Source of the DNA: Thiotrichales bacterium
Lineage (GTDB): Bacteria; Pseudomonadota; Gammaproteobacteria; JAABTG01
Assembly: GCA_011389995.1 (NCBI GenBank)
Contig: JAABTG010000016.1
Location: forward strand, 1-54,897
DNA: 54,897 bases
Reading direction: 5' to 3'
The notes under the pieces are model-generated. The model saw only the letters and a program-made list of their open reading frames with translations. It was not told the origin of the DNA and did no database searches. The position numbers and the translations under genes are program-made. Shown one piece after another: positions 15,725 to 24,172 of the stretch. Position 1 is the first letter of the stretch. Every line of letters starts with the position of its first letter.

Positions 15725-16069
15725 TCAGCGGCGACCCTCGAACACCACGAAGGCACTGCCCTGGCTCTGGGCGTAGTTGTCATAGCCGAGGAGGCGCACG
15801 TGGTGATCGGGATAGTTGCGGTGGCAGGACTCCAGTTCAGTCACCACGTTGGCGAGGTTATCCTCGCCGAAGAAGGGCAGCTTCCACATGGTCCAGTAGT
15901 GACGCATGGACTGGGAGGGGTGGACGTGCTCGATGGCGGGCGTCCAGCCCTGGGCCAGGATGTAGGCGACCTGGGCGTAGATCTCCTCCTGGGTCAGCGG
16001 CGGCAGGAAGCCGAAGGTCTCGAGGGTGCTGGTGGTCTGGTAGTCACCCATCTCGTTGGTCATGGCCAT
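15725..16069 (-). CDS. cbbS: RuBisCO small subunit, form IA carboxysomal CbbS
   Basis: A 114-residue small subunit with ETFGFLPPLTQEEIYAQVAY, the WTPAIEH and RHYWTMWKLPFFGE motifs, and LLGYDNYAQSQGSAFVVFEG at the C-terminus. It assembles with CbbL into the L8S8 holoenzyme. The gene is 54 bp downstream of cbbL and 40 bp upstream of csoS2, so RuBisCO and shell scaffold are produced from one transcript. An internal ATG at 16063 is an alternative start two codons later. Confidence 0.97.
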   Translation of the reverse strand: MAMTNEMGDYQTTSTLETFGFLPPLTQEEIYAQVAYILAQGWTPAIEHVHPSQSMRHYWTMWKLPFFGEDNLANVVTELESCHRNYPDHHVRLLGYDNYAQSQGSAFVVFEGRR

Positions 16070-16123
16070 GTCTGATTTCCTCTGTATTCGTCTTAACTAT
16101 TGGCTCGCGCTGACGGGAGGGCC

Positions 16124-17539
16124 TCAGCCCACGTCCAGCTTATCCACGGTCTCGAACTCGAACTTGATCTCCTTCCAGGTCTCGAGGGCGATGGCCAGCT
16201 CGGGGCTGTTCTTGCCCGCCTCCATGAGGATGTCGCGGGCCTCCTTCTCCAGATCGCGGCCTTCATTCCGGGCCTTGACACAGGCCTCCACAGCCACGCG
16301 ATTGGCCGCGGCGCCGGCCGCGTTGCCCCAGGGATGGCCCTGGGTACCGCCGCCGAACTGCAGCACCGAGTCGTCGCCGAAGATGGTCACCAGGGCCGGC
16401 ATGTGCCACACGTGGATGCCGCCGGAGGCCACGGCGAACAGGCCGGGCATGGAGCCCCAGTCCTGGTCGAAGAAGACGCCCCGCTTGCGATCCTCGGGCA
16501 CGAAGGACTCACGCAGCTGGTCCACGAAGCCCAGGGTGGGGGCGCGGTCGCCCTCCAGCTTGCCCACTACGGTGCCGGTGTGGAGGTGGTCGCCGCCGGA
16601 CAGGCGCAGGCACTTGGCCAGTACCCGGAAATGGATGCCGTGCTTGGGGTGGCGGTCGATGACGGCATGCATGGCGCGGTGGACGTGCATCAGCATGTTG
16701 TTCCTGCGGCACCACTTGGCCAGGCCGGTGTTGGCGGTGAAGCCGCCGGTGAGGAAGTCGTGCATGAGGATCGGCACACCGAGCTCCTTGACGAACTCGG
16801 CGCGCTCGTACATCTGCTCGGGGTCGGGGGCGGTGACGTTGAGGTAATGACCCTTCACTTCCCCGGTCTCCTGCTGGGCGGTATGGATGGCATTCGCCAC
16901 GAACTCGAAGCGGTCCTGCCAGCGCATGAAGGGCTGGGAGTTGACGTTCTCATCGTCCTTGGTGAAGTCCAGCCCCCCGCGCAGGCACTCGTACACGGCG
17001 CGGCCGTAGTTCTTGGCCGACATGCCGAGCTTGGGCTTGATGGTGCCGCCGACCAGCGGCCGACCGTACTTGTTCAGTCGGTCGCGCTCGACCTGGATGC
17101 CGGCGGGCGGACCGTTGCAGGTCTTGATATAGGCGATGGGGAAGCGGATGTCCTCCAGACGCAGGTGCTTCAGCGCCTTGAAGCCGAACACGTTACCCAC
17201 CAGGGAAGTGAGCACGTTGGTCATGGAGCCTTCCTCGAACAGGTCGATGGGGTAGGCCACGAAGGCGTAGAAGGACTCGGAGTCGCCGGGCACATCCTCG
17301 ATGCGGTAGGCACGGCCCTTGTAGTAGTCCAGGTCGGTCAGCAGGTCCGACCACACGGTGGTCCATGTGCCGGTGGAGGATTCGGCTGCCACTGCCGCGG
17401 CCACCTCTTCCCGTGGCACACCCGGCTGTCCGGTGACCTTGAAACAGGCCAGCAGGTCCGTGTCCAAGGGCACGTAGTCCGGGGTCCAGTAATTTAGACG
17501 GTAGTCTTTTACGCCCGCGTCATAGGTCTTCACACTCAT
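16124..17539 (-). CDS. cbbL: RuBisCO large subunit, form IA carboxysomal CbbL
   Basis: A 471-residue large subunit that carboxylates ribulose 1,5-bisphosphate. The active site is intact: TIKPKLG (catalytic Lys168), [11 protein letters not shown] (carbamylated Lys194 with metal ligands Asp196 and Glu197), HRAMHAV and the loop-6 sequence GTVVGKLEG. The N-terminal [20 protein letters not shown] and proximity to csoS2 fit the carboxysomal IA type rather than the cytosolic one. First gene of the cso operon, preceded by a roughly 490-bp gap that should hold its promoter. Confidence 0.98.
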   Translation of the reverse strand: MSVKTYDAGVKDYRLNYWTPDYVPLDTDLLACFKVTGQPGVPREEVAAAVAAESSTGTWTTVWSDLLTDLDYYKGRAYRIEDVPGDSESFYAFVAYPIDLFEEGSMTNVLTSLVGNVFGFKALKHLRLEDIRFPIAYIKTCNGPPAGIQVERDRLNKYGRPLVGGTIKPKLGMSAKNYGRAVYECLRGGLDFTKDDENVNSQPFMRWQDRFEFVANAIHTAQQETGEVKGHYLNVTAPDPEQMYERAEFVKELGVPILMHDFLTGGFTANTGLAKWCRRNNMLMHVHRAMHAVIDRHPKHGIHFRVLAKCLRLSGGDHLHTGTVVGKLEGDRAPTLGFVDQLRESFVPEDRKRGVFFDQDWGSMPGLFAVASGGIHVWHMPALVTIFGDDSVLQFGGGTQGHPWGNAAGAAANRVAVEACVKARNEGRDLEKEARDILMEAGKNSPELAIALETWKEIKFEFETVDKLDVG

Positions 17540-18033
17540 CGTCAGCTCCTGTGGTTTTCTCGCCTTCTTCGGTTTCGGAAATACGCCTGACCCTTAAACG
17601 TTCAGCACGTTAGCGCCTGGGAAACATCATTAAAAATAGATGTATTAGATATCACCCATATGAATTCATCTATATACCGCCCCCCCCGACGGTGCCTTGC
17701 ACGGGCCCCGGGAGAGGGCAGGCCCGGGAGCCTCGCCGATACGTTTCCGTACTTCTTGGCTGAACTCCACCGTAACGATGAGAGAGCCAACGGTAGCGCC
17801 GGCAGGACGCACTCGCGACGGACCGCCAAGGCGCGGGGGCGCCACAGCCCCTCCATCGCCACTGCGCACCGTGTAATGAATATCCGCATCGGACGCCCCG
17901 GCGTCGATATTGGGGCCAAGTATCGGGACCGGCACATTGATTTAAAAATCAATAATGATCAAGTTCTGCATTGTTTTTTGTCTATGGAAGGGTGCCCGGA
18001 GGCTTCTTTCACCCTACGGGCGGGAAGCCGCCG
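17540..18033 (-). promoter_or_regulatory. Upstream region of the cbbLS-cso operon
   Basis: This gap after ksgA and before cbbL has no convincing gene. Two A+T-rich islands stand out. Near 17636-17673, arms ATAGATG and CATCTAT flank a 10-bp palindrome ATGAATTCAT (17660-17669), with T-N11-A spacings typical of LysR-type sites. Near 17936-17953 there is a palindrome with 8-bp arms, ATTGATTT-AA-AAATCAAT. These are candidate CbbR operators and promoter elements for cbbL. No strong -35/-10 pair could be fixed. The GC-rich middle shows no recognisable content. Confidence 0.5.
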
Positions 18034-18858
18034 TCACGGGCCGGGCGGCGTCGGGGGCAGCGGGTGCCCGGCCTGTGCCGGTGCCGCCGCGGCCAGATTG
18101 GCCAACCGTGCGAAATCGGCAAGGGCGAGCCGTTCCGGGCGCTGGCCGGGATCGACGCCGGCCGCCGCCATCGCCCCGGCATCCACCAGGCCCTTGAGGG
18201 CGTTGCGCAGGGTCTTGCGACGCTGCCCGAAGGCCGCGCGCACCACCGCCTCCAGGGCCTCACGGCTCTCCACCGCCACCGGCGGATGGGCGTGGGGGAC
18301 CAGCCGCACCACCTCCGAGTGCACCCGCGGCGGCGGCGTGAAGGCCCCCGGCCCGATACCGAACAGGCGCTCCACGCGGCAGTGATACTGCACCATCACC
18401 GACAACCGCCCGTAGACCCCCGAGCCCGGCACTGCGGCCATGCGGGCCACCACCTCCCGCTGCAGCATGAAATGCATGTCGCGGATGAACTCGAGCTGGT
18501 CGAAGAGGTGGAACAACAGGGGCGTGGAGATGTTGTAGGGCAGGTTGCCCACCAACCGCAGGCGCTCCCCCCGGCCTGCCAGGGCACCAAAGTCGAAGCG
18601 CAGCACATCACCGCCATGGACCCGCATGCGCCCGGCAACGGCCGTCGGGTGGGCCTCGAGGCGGGCCGCCAGGTCGCGGTCCAGTTCCACCACGTCCAGG
18701 GCCGCCAGGTGGTCCAACAACGGATAGGTCAGGGCCCCCGGCCCCGGCCCGATCTCCACCACCCGATCCGCCGCCTCCGGGGCCAGGGCACGCAGCATGC
18801 GATCCACCACGCCCTGGTCGTGGAGGAAATGCTGGCCGAAACGCCTCTTAGCACCCAT
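18034..18858 (-). CDS. ksgA: 16S rRNA dimethyladenosine transferase KsgA (RsmA)
   Basis: A 274-residue methyltransferase that dimethylates two adjacent adenines near the 3' end of 16S rRNA during 30S maturation. Motifs: RRFGQHFLHDQGVVDRM, SAM-binding VVEIGPGPGALTYPLL, acidic VVELDRDLA, catalytic VGNLPYNISTPLL, and FTPPPRVHSEVVRL. ATG 18858 gives the canonical start; the upstream in-frame extension is coded by a heptamer repeat and is not real. Last gene of lptD-surA-pdxA-ksgA; the usual next genes apaG-apaH are not downstream here. Confidence 0.96.
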   Translation of the reverse strand: MGAKRRFGQHFLHDQGVVDRMLRALAPEAADRVVEIGPGPGALTYPLLDHLAALDVVELDRDLAARLEAHPTAVAGRMRVHGGDVLRFDFGALAGRGERLRLVGNLPYNISTPLLFHLFDQLEFIRDMHFMLQREVVARMAAVPGSGVYGRLSVMVQYHCRVERLFGIGPGAFTPPPRVHSEVVRLVPHAHPPVAVESREALEAVVRAAFGQRRKTLRNALKGLVDAGAMAAAGVDPGQRPERLALADFARLANLAAAAPAQAGHPLPPTPPGP

Positions 18859-18873
18859 CTTGGCGCTGCGCGC

Positions 18874-19073
18874 AATTTTGAATTTTGAATTTTGAATTTT
18901 GAATGGGGGGCGCGGCTGGCGTGGAGGTCGGGATAGCCCGCTCTCCGCGGCGGCGTGGGCCATGGAAAGAATGGTTCAACGCCAGGCTCTTCCGTGCCGG
19001 CCGGCGCAGACCGCGAGCCGTGCCGCGCCCCATCCTGCCCAATTCAAAATTCAAAATTCAAAATTCAAAATTG
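18874..19073. repeat. Inverted pair of heptamer arrays between ksgA and pdxA
   Basis: On the plus strand there are 4.4 copies of AATTTTG at 18874-18904 and, 136 bp further on, 4.7 copies of AATTCAA (the complementary unit) at 19041-19073. The two arrays can pair with each other as a stem of about 30 bp. The intervening segment is GC-rich with no recognisable gene. The right-hand array runs into the 3' end of pdxA and codes its last residues. Confidence 0.9.
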
Positions 19074-20077
19074 CCTGAGCGGCCCCGGCCGCTCAGGCTG
19101 GCCGCCAGGGCCATCGCGGCCTCGAGGCTGCCGCTGTCGGCGCGGCCGCTGCCCGCCAGGTTAAGGGCGGTGCCGTGATCCACCGAGGTGCGCACGAAGG
19201 GCAGGCCGAGGGTGACGTTGACGGCCGCCCCGAAAGCCACACGCTTGAGCACCGGCAGCCCCTGGTCGTGATACATGGCCAGCACCACGTCCACATCGGC
19301 CAGCCCCGTCGCGGTGAAGGCGGTATCCGCCGGCACCGGGCCCTCCAACTGCATGTCCTCGGCACGCAGCCTCTCCAGCACCGGTTCGATGATTTCGATC
19401 TCCTCCATGCCGAGATGGCCGCCCTCGCCGGCATGGGGATTGAGCCCGAGCACCCGCACGGTGGGATGGGGAAGACCCCAACGCTTCCCGAGCTCCGCCA
19501 CCAGGATCCGCACCACCGCCTCCAGGCGCTCCGGAGTGATATGGCGGGGCACCTCGGCCAGGGGCAGGTGGGTGGTCACCAACGCCACTCGGAGATTGCC
19601 GCCCACCAGCATCATCACCACCTGGGGGACGCCGCTGCGGGCGGCCAGGAACTCCGTGTGGCCGGTGAAGGCCACTCCCGACTCGTTGATGATCCCCTTG
19701 TGCACGGGCCCGGTGATCAGGGCCGCGAAATCACCGGCCAGACAGCCGTCCACGGCGCGCTCGAGGGTCTCCAGCACGTAGGCACCGTTGCGGGGATCGA
19801 GACGGCCGGGGGCCACCGGCGCGGGACAGACCACGGGCAGCACCGCCAGCGTGCCCCGACGCGCCGGCAGCTGGGAGCGCTCGGGGTCATGGATCCGCAC
19901 CTCCACCGGCATATGGAGTTGCCGTGCCCGCGCCACCAAGAGGTCCGGATCGGCGATGGCGACCCAGGGCACGTCCCCGCCGTCGCGGGCCAACATCAAT
20001 GCCAGATCCGGGCCGATCCCCGCCGGCTCCCCGGGCGTGAACACCAACGGACGGGGCCCTGCCGCGGCATCAACCAT
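19058..20077 (-). CDS. pdxA: 4-hydroxythreonine-4-phosphate dehydrogenase PdxA
   Basis: A 339-residue metal- and NAD-dependent enzyme of pyridoxal phosphate synthesis. Features: LVFTPGEPAGIGPDLALMLA, TGPVHKGIINESG, the metal-binding histidines in GHTEFLA, LNPHAGEGGHLG and AMYHDQGLPVLK, and SVDHGTALNLAGSGRADSGS near the end. Length is normal. The C-terminal GNFEF is written by the heptamer array that begins inside the gene, so the original stop may have been replaced. It is 20 bp downstream of surA. Confidence 0.95.
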   Translation of the reverse strand: MVDAAAGPRPLVFTPGEPAGIGPDLALMLARDGGDVPWVAIADPDLLVARARQLHMPVEVRIHDPERSQLPARRGTLAVLPVVCPAPVAPGRLDPRNGAYVLETLERAVDGCLAGDFAALITGPVHKGIINESGVAFTGHTEFLAARSGVPQVVMMLVGGNLRVALVTTHLPLAEVPRHITPERLEAVVRILVAELGKRWGLPHPTVRVLGLNPHAGEGGHLGMEEIEIIEPVLERLRAEDMQLEGPVPADTAFTATGLADVDVVLAMYHDQGLPVLKRVAFGAAVNVTLGLPFVRTSVDHGTALNLAGSGRADSGSLEAAMALAASLSGRGRSGNFEF

Positions 20078-20097
20078 GGGTCATGGGCGGGCGCCGG

Positions 20098-21381
20098 CTA
20101 TTCGTCGAACAGACGGTTTTCCACATAGGCCTCGTCCCGCAGGCGCCGCAACCAGGTCTCCATCTCCTCGCCACGCTTGCGGTTGCGCAGCTCCTCCCGG
20201 GCCTTGGCCTTGCGCACCTCCTCCGTGCTGTCGTGGTCACGGCGCTCCAGCACCTGGACGATGTGCCAGCCGAAGGGGGACTCGAAGGGCTCGCTGATCT
20301 CCCCCGGCGCCAAGTCATTCATCACCCGTTCGAACTGAGGAACCGTGTCGCCGGGATTGACCCAGCCGAGGTCGCCCCCGTTCACCGCCGAGCCGCGGTC
20401 TTGGGAATGGGAACGGGCGAGCTCCGCGAAATCGTCTCCGCCCTCGATGCGGTCCTTGAGCTGCTGCAGCCGGATGCGCACGTCATCACCGGCGGTGAGC
20501 TCGTCAGGCCGCAACAGGATATGGCGGGCCTGGGTCTGGGTGATCATGGTGCGTTCGCCGTCGCGCACGTCGAGCACCTTGAAGATATGAAAGCCGCTGG
20601 GGCTGCGCAGTACATCGGTGACGTCGCTCGGCCCCATGTCGGCCATCACGTCGCTCACCAGGGACGGCAGGCGGTCCCGTTCCCGCCACTCCATCTCGCC
20701 CCCCTCCAGGGCGTTCTGGCCGTCCGAATGGGCCACCGCCAGTTCCCGGAAGTCCTCGCCGGCGCGGGCCCGCTCGGCCAGCCCCGCAGCGATGTCCCGG
20801 GCCGTTGCAAGCTCCTCCGGGGTCGGTGCCTCGGATACCGACACCAGGATATGGCCCAGCTTGTACTCGCGCCCGCCGGCGGTCTCCTCCTGCAGGCTGA
20901 GGTAGTCCCGCAGCTCCCTGTCGGTGACGCGGATGCGCCGATCCACCTGGCGCCGTGCCACCTGCTCCATGGTCAACCGCTCCTTGAGCTCCTCACGAAA
21001 GCCCGCGAAATCGAAGCCGTCCCGCTCCAATACCTCCCGGAACTGGGCCACCGTCAGGCCATTACGCGAGGCCACGCTCTCCACGGCCCGGTTCACCAGC
21101 TCGTCCTCCACGGTGACGCCGAGCTTCTCGGCCTCCTGCAGCTGCAGGTGCTCCATCACCAGCTTGTCCAGGACCTGCTGCAACAGCACGGCCTGGGGAG
21201 GGGGACGGGTGCCCTTCTGCTGAAGATCCGCCAGCACGCTGCGAGCGGCATGCTCGAGCTCGCTCTTCATGATGACGTCGTCGTTCACCACGGCGACGAT
21301 GCGGTCGAGTTCGCGGATGTTGCCCTGGGCGGCGGCCCACAGGGGCAACAGAAGGATTACGGTATACAGAATGCGTTTCAT
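20098..21381 (-). CDS. surA: Periplasmic peptidyl-prolyl isomerase/chaperone SurA
   Basis: A 427-residue outer-membrane-protein chaperone. A signal peptide (MKRILYTVILLLPLWAAA) is followed by the SurA N-domain (IRELDRIVAVVNDDVIMKSE) and two parvulin domains. The first begins at YKLGHILVSVSEAPTPEE and has VAHSDGQNALEGGEM; the second has QARHILLRPDE, ARSHSQDRGSAVNGGDLGWV and ESPFGWHIVQVLERR. It works with the Bam pathway and also supports LptD, encoded just upstream in the same operon. Confidence 0.97.
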   Translation of the reverse strand: MKRILYTVILLLPLWAAAQGNIRELDRIVAVVNDDVIMKSELEHAARSVLADLQQKGTRPPPQAVLLQQVLDKLVMEHLQLQEAEKLGVTVEDELVNRAVESVASRNGLTVAQFREVLERDGFDFAGFREELKERLTMEQVARRQVDRRIRVTDRELRDYLSLQEETAGGREYKLGHILVSVSEAPTPEELATARDIAAGLAERARAGEDFRELAVAHSDGQNALEGGEMEWRERDRLPSLVSDVMADMGPSDVTDVLRSPSGFHIFKVLDVRDGERTMITQTQARHILLRPDELTAGDDVRIRLQQLKDRIEGGDDFAELARSHSQDRGSAVNGGDLGWVNPGDTVPQFERVMNDLAPGEISEPFESPFGWHIVQVLERRDHDSTEEVRKAKAREELRNRKRGEEMETWLRRLRDEAYVENRLFDE

Positions 21382-21402
21382 CAGTTATCGGATAGGGTCC
21401 TG

Positions 21403-23706
21403 CTAGAAAGTGTTTTGATATCCGGGGATCTGTCCCTCGAGGAAGGAGGCGGCCTTGCTGCCGACGCCCGCCAGCCCCTTCAACTCGAGTTGCACGAAGA
21501 AACCCGTGGAGTAATCGGTGTCCGTACCGTCGATGGCGAGATCGCCGTCCTTGAGGAAGCGCCGGGCCACAGCCCGTACGCCCCAGCAACAATTCTCGTA
21601 CTCCACGCCGACGAAGGACTCCAGGGTCCGATTGTTCGTCAGTTCGTAGTTCCAACGCCCCACCAGGGCAGTGGAAGTACCGAGGGGCCAGCGGGCGGAG
21701 ACATCCGTCTGCTCGATGGTGCGATCCTTCCTGCGCCGCTCCCGCTCATCCCGTCTGTCCCGCACGAAACGGTAGGCCAGGTTGACCACTGCCTGTTGAT
21801 TAGGCTGGTAGCGCAGCTGAGTAGTTCCCTTCTCTACCCAGTCGTTTTCCTCGTCCCACTGCAGGCCCGCCCGCAACCGCCAGCGCCGGGCGAACTCGGC
21901 GGCCAATTCCGCCACCACGTCCGAGGTGTCGGCGGTAAGGGCCGGATCATTGGGCCGCCGCGTGACCTCGCGGTCGGAAAAATAGTAGATGCGGCCCACG
22001 CTGGCACGCAGCCGCTCGCCCCCGTCGCCTCCCAACACCCGGCTGGTGAGGGCCACGGTGGCCTGATTGGCGTCGTTGATGCGATCGACACCACTGAAGC
22101 GGTTCTCGCGGAACAGTTGCGAGAAATTGAAGGAGAACTCGCCGGTGTCGAACAGGGGCAGGTCGTCCTGGTCCCGTTCGGGCACGTAGAGATAGAAGAC
22201 CCTGGGCTCCAGGGTATGGAGAAAACCGCCGCCGCCCCAGGTGAAGGGACGGTCGAAGACGAGGCCGCTGTCGACGCTCAACACGGGCACCGTGCGATCC
22301 GGCGTGGCGGGCTCGCCGGGCTGCCGGTTGGCGAGGTCATAGGTGGTGTAGTTGAGGGTCAGCCTGGGCACCAGGAAGGTACCGGGAGTGCGGTACTGAT
22401 AGCTCAGGGCCGGGGCCAGATGGTAACGCTCGCCCTCCACCCGGGCATCCTGGTCGAAGGCCACGGCCTCACCGGTGAAATCCAGACGCGTGCGGCGGTC
22501 GCCGAAGAGCTTGGAGTAGGTGGCGTGTAACTGGGGCAGGCGCCGGTAGGGCCGACTGCTCTGACGGATGTCCTCGTCGAGGATCTGGAAATGCTCCACC
22601 CGCCCCCGCACGTTCCAGCCGTATCTCGTATAGCGCAACTCCGCTTGACGGCGCAGGAAACGGGTACTGGATACCGACAGACTGGTGCCCAGGTCGTCCA
22701 GGTATTCGCCGTCCGACAGGTTGGTGAAATCCACCCGGGTGCGCCAGTGGGGGGTGATACGGTGTTGATGTTCCAGGGCGATGAGACTGCGATCCTCGCC
22801 GAACTGGTCATCATCGGGCAGGTATTCCAGGTTGAAGATGCCGCCACCGTCATCGCCGTCGTCCATCAGATAGCGGTACTCGCCCTGCAGCATGGTGCCG
22901 CGGTCCGACATGTGGCGTACGGCCAGGGTGGCGTCCCGTTCGGGGGCGATGTTCCAGTAGTAGGGAATGGTCACGTCCACACCGGTCTCGGTGGACTGGC
23001 CGATGGTGGGGGCCAGGAAACCACTCTTGCGGGTATCGCTCAGGGGAAAGCTGAGATAGGGGCTGTAGAATATGGGCACGCCCTTGAAATCCACCTTGAC
23101 GTGGCGGGCCACCCCGACGTCGGACTCCCGATCCAGCTCGACCGTGTCGGCCGACAACTGCCAGTCCGTCGCCCCCGGGGAGCACGTCGTGTAGGTCATG
23201 TCTTCCATCAGCAACACGTCGGCGGTGCTCAACCTGACCGTGCCGGCGGAGCCCCGGGCATGTTCCCCACCGAGACGAAAGGCCACGTCATCCAGCCATG
23301 CCTCGCCGGTGCCGAATTCATAGTGGCCGCGGCTGCCGCTGAGATACAGGTCGCCGCTCCAGTAGCGTACCGTGTCCTCGATATCCATCGCGTCGGCGTC
23401 GCGGTCATAGACCACCACCCCGCCATGCAGCCGGTCGGCATCCCGCAATACCCGCACATCCCCCCGCAGCACGGATATGCCATCCCGCTCCAGCACGGCC
23501 TCGTCGGCAAACAGTTCCACCGCACCGGGCTCGAGACGACCCGCATCGGCCTCCCATGGCGGCGGCACGGGCACCACTTCCTGATCGATGCAACGCGACC
23601 AGTCCGCCGCAGCCACGGCGTGATACGGCATATACGCGGCCGCCATGATGGCGGCCGCCAGCAGGTAATCGCGATGGCTCACTGGGAGAGTTCTGATTGT
23701 TGTCAC
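21403..23706 (-). CDS. lptD: LPS assembly outer-membrane protein LptD
   Basis: A 767-residue beta-barrel that inserts lipopolysaccharide into the outer leaflet. A signal peptide (YLLAAAIMAAAYMPYHAVAA) precedes the periplasmic jellyroll (LRGDVRVLRDADRLHGGVVV; TYTTCSPGATDWQLSADTVE) and a long barrel with LPTP-like strands (VPIFYSPYLSFPLSDTRKSG). The CCWG pair near the C-terminus (EYENCCWGVRAVARRF) and the Cys in TTCSP are the expected disulfide cysteines. Start codons are weak: GTG at 23706 or GTG at 23682; neither has a strong ribosome site. First gene of the lptD-surA-pdxA-ksgA unit. Confidence 0.95.
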   Translation of the reverse strand: MTTIRTLPVSHRDYLLAAAIMAAAYMPYHAVAAADWSRCIDQEVVPVPPPWEADAGRLEPGAVELFADEAVLERDGISVLRGDVRVLRDADRLHGGVVVYDRDADAMDIEDTVRYWSGDLYLSGSRGHYEFGTGEAWLDDVAFRLGGEHARGSAGTVRLSTADVLLMEDMTYTTCSPGATDWQLSADTVELDRESDVGVARHVKVDFKGVPIFYSPYLSFPLSDTRKSGFLAPTIGQSTETGVDVTIPYYWNIAPERDATLAVRHMSDRGTMLQGEYRYLMDDGDDGGGIFNLEYLPDDDQFGEDRSLIALEHQHRITPHWRTRVDFTNLSDGEYLDDLGTSLSVSSTRFLRRQAELRYTRYGWNVRGRVEHFQILDEDIRQSSRPYRRLPQLHATYSKLFGDRRTRLDFTGEAVAFDQDARVEGERYHLAPALSYQYRTPGTFLVPRLTLNYTTYDLANRQPGEPATPDRTVPVLSVDSGLVFDRPFTWGGGGFLHTLEPRVFYLYVPERDQDDLPLFDTGEFSFNFSQLFRENRFSGVDRINDANQATVALTSRVLGGDGGERLRASVGRIYYFSDREVTRRPNDPALTADTSDVVAELAAEFARRWRLRAGLQWDEENDWVEKGTTQLRYQPNQQAVVNLAYRFVRDRRDERERRRKDRTIEQTDVSARWPLGTSTALVGRWNYELTNNRTLESFVGVEYENCCWGVRAVARRFLKDGDLAIDGTDTDYSTGFFVQLELKGLAGVGSKAASFLEGQIPGYQNTF

Positions 23707-24172
23707 TTAGAAGGGGAGTAACATCGCACAGTTCAGGGTGTTCATCAATTCCGGTCGCCGGAGGAACGGGCGCGGCCTCGATGAGCTCCCGGCGAGGGTA
23801 TCGCCCCGGCCGGGAAAGCCCGGGCACCGGCGGTTCCGGCGGCCGTCGAAGCCAACGGCATGCCTGCCCGGGGGGTTCGCGAAGGCCCTCTCCCGCAGGC
23901 CATGGCGGCCTCACCCGGGCCCGCCATTGGGACGCAAAAACAACAACATAGGGTAATTTGATGGTCACCGGTCCGAATGTTATGGTGTTCGCCCTGGATT
24001 TTTCCGGTGGGCGTCGGTACCCGCAGTCCGCCGGTCTGCCCGGCATCGGCAAGGAGCGGTACGGGCCGGGATAGCGGCGGTACCAATCACCCGCTGGCCG
24101 GCCGCGAGTGGGTTCCTCCAGCGCGGCGCCGCACACCGGAAGTGTTCGATCCCCCACTACCCGAATTGAGCC
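23707..24172. other. Intergenic region between divergent lptD and the radical SAM gene
   Basis: No supported gene was found in these 466 bases. The open frames here on both strands overlap one another, and none shows a family motif or ribosome site. The segment around 23935-23985 is richer in A+T than its surroundings and is the likeliest place for the divergent promoters, but no specific element could be assigned. Confidence 0.4.

Noticed and set aside
17660-18385. Open frames on both strands in the cbbL-ksgA gap (also 17602-17952 and 17666-17935 minus)
   Set aside because: They overlap each other and ksgA, have no ribosome sites or motifs, and their composition is that of untranslated GC-rich DNA.
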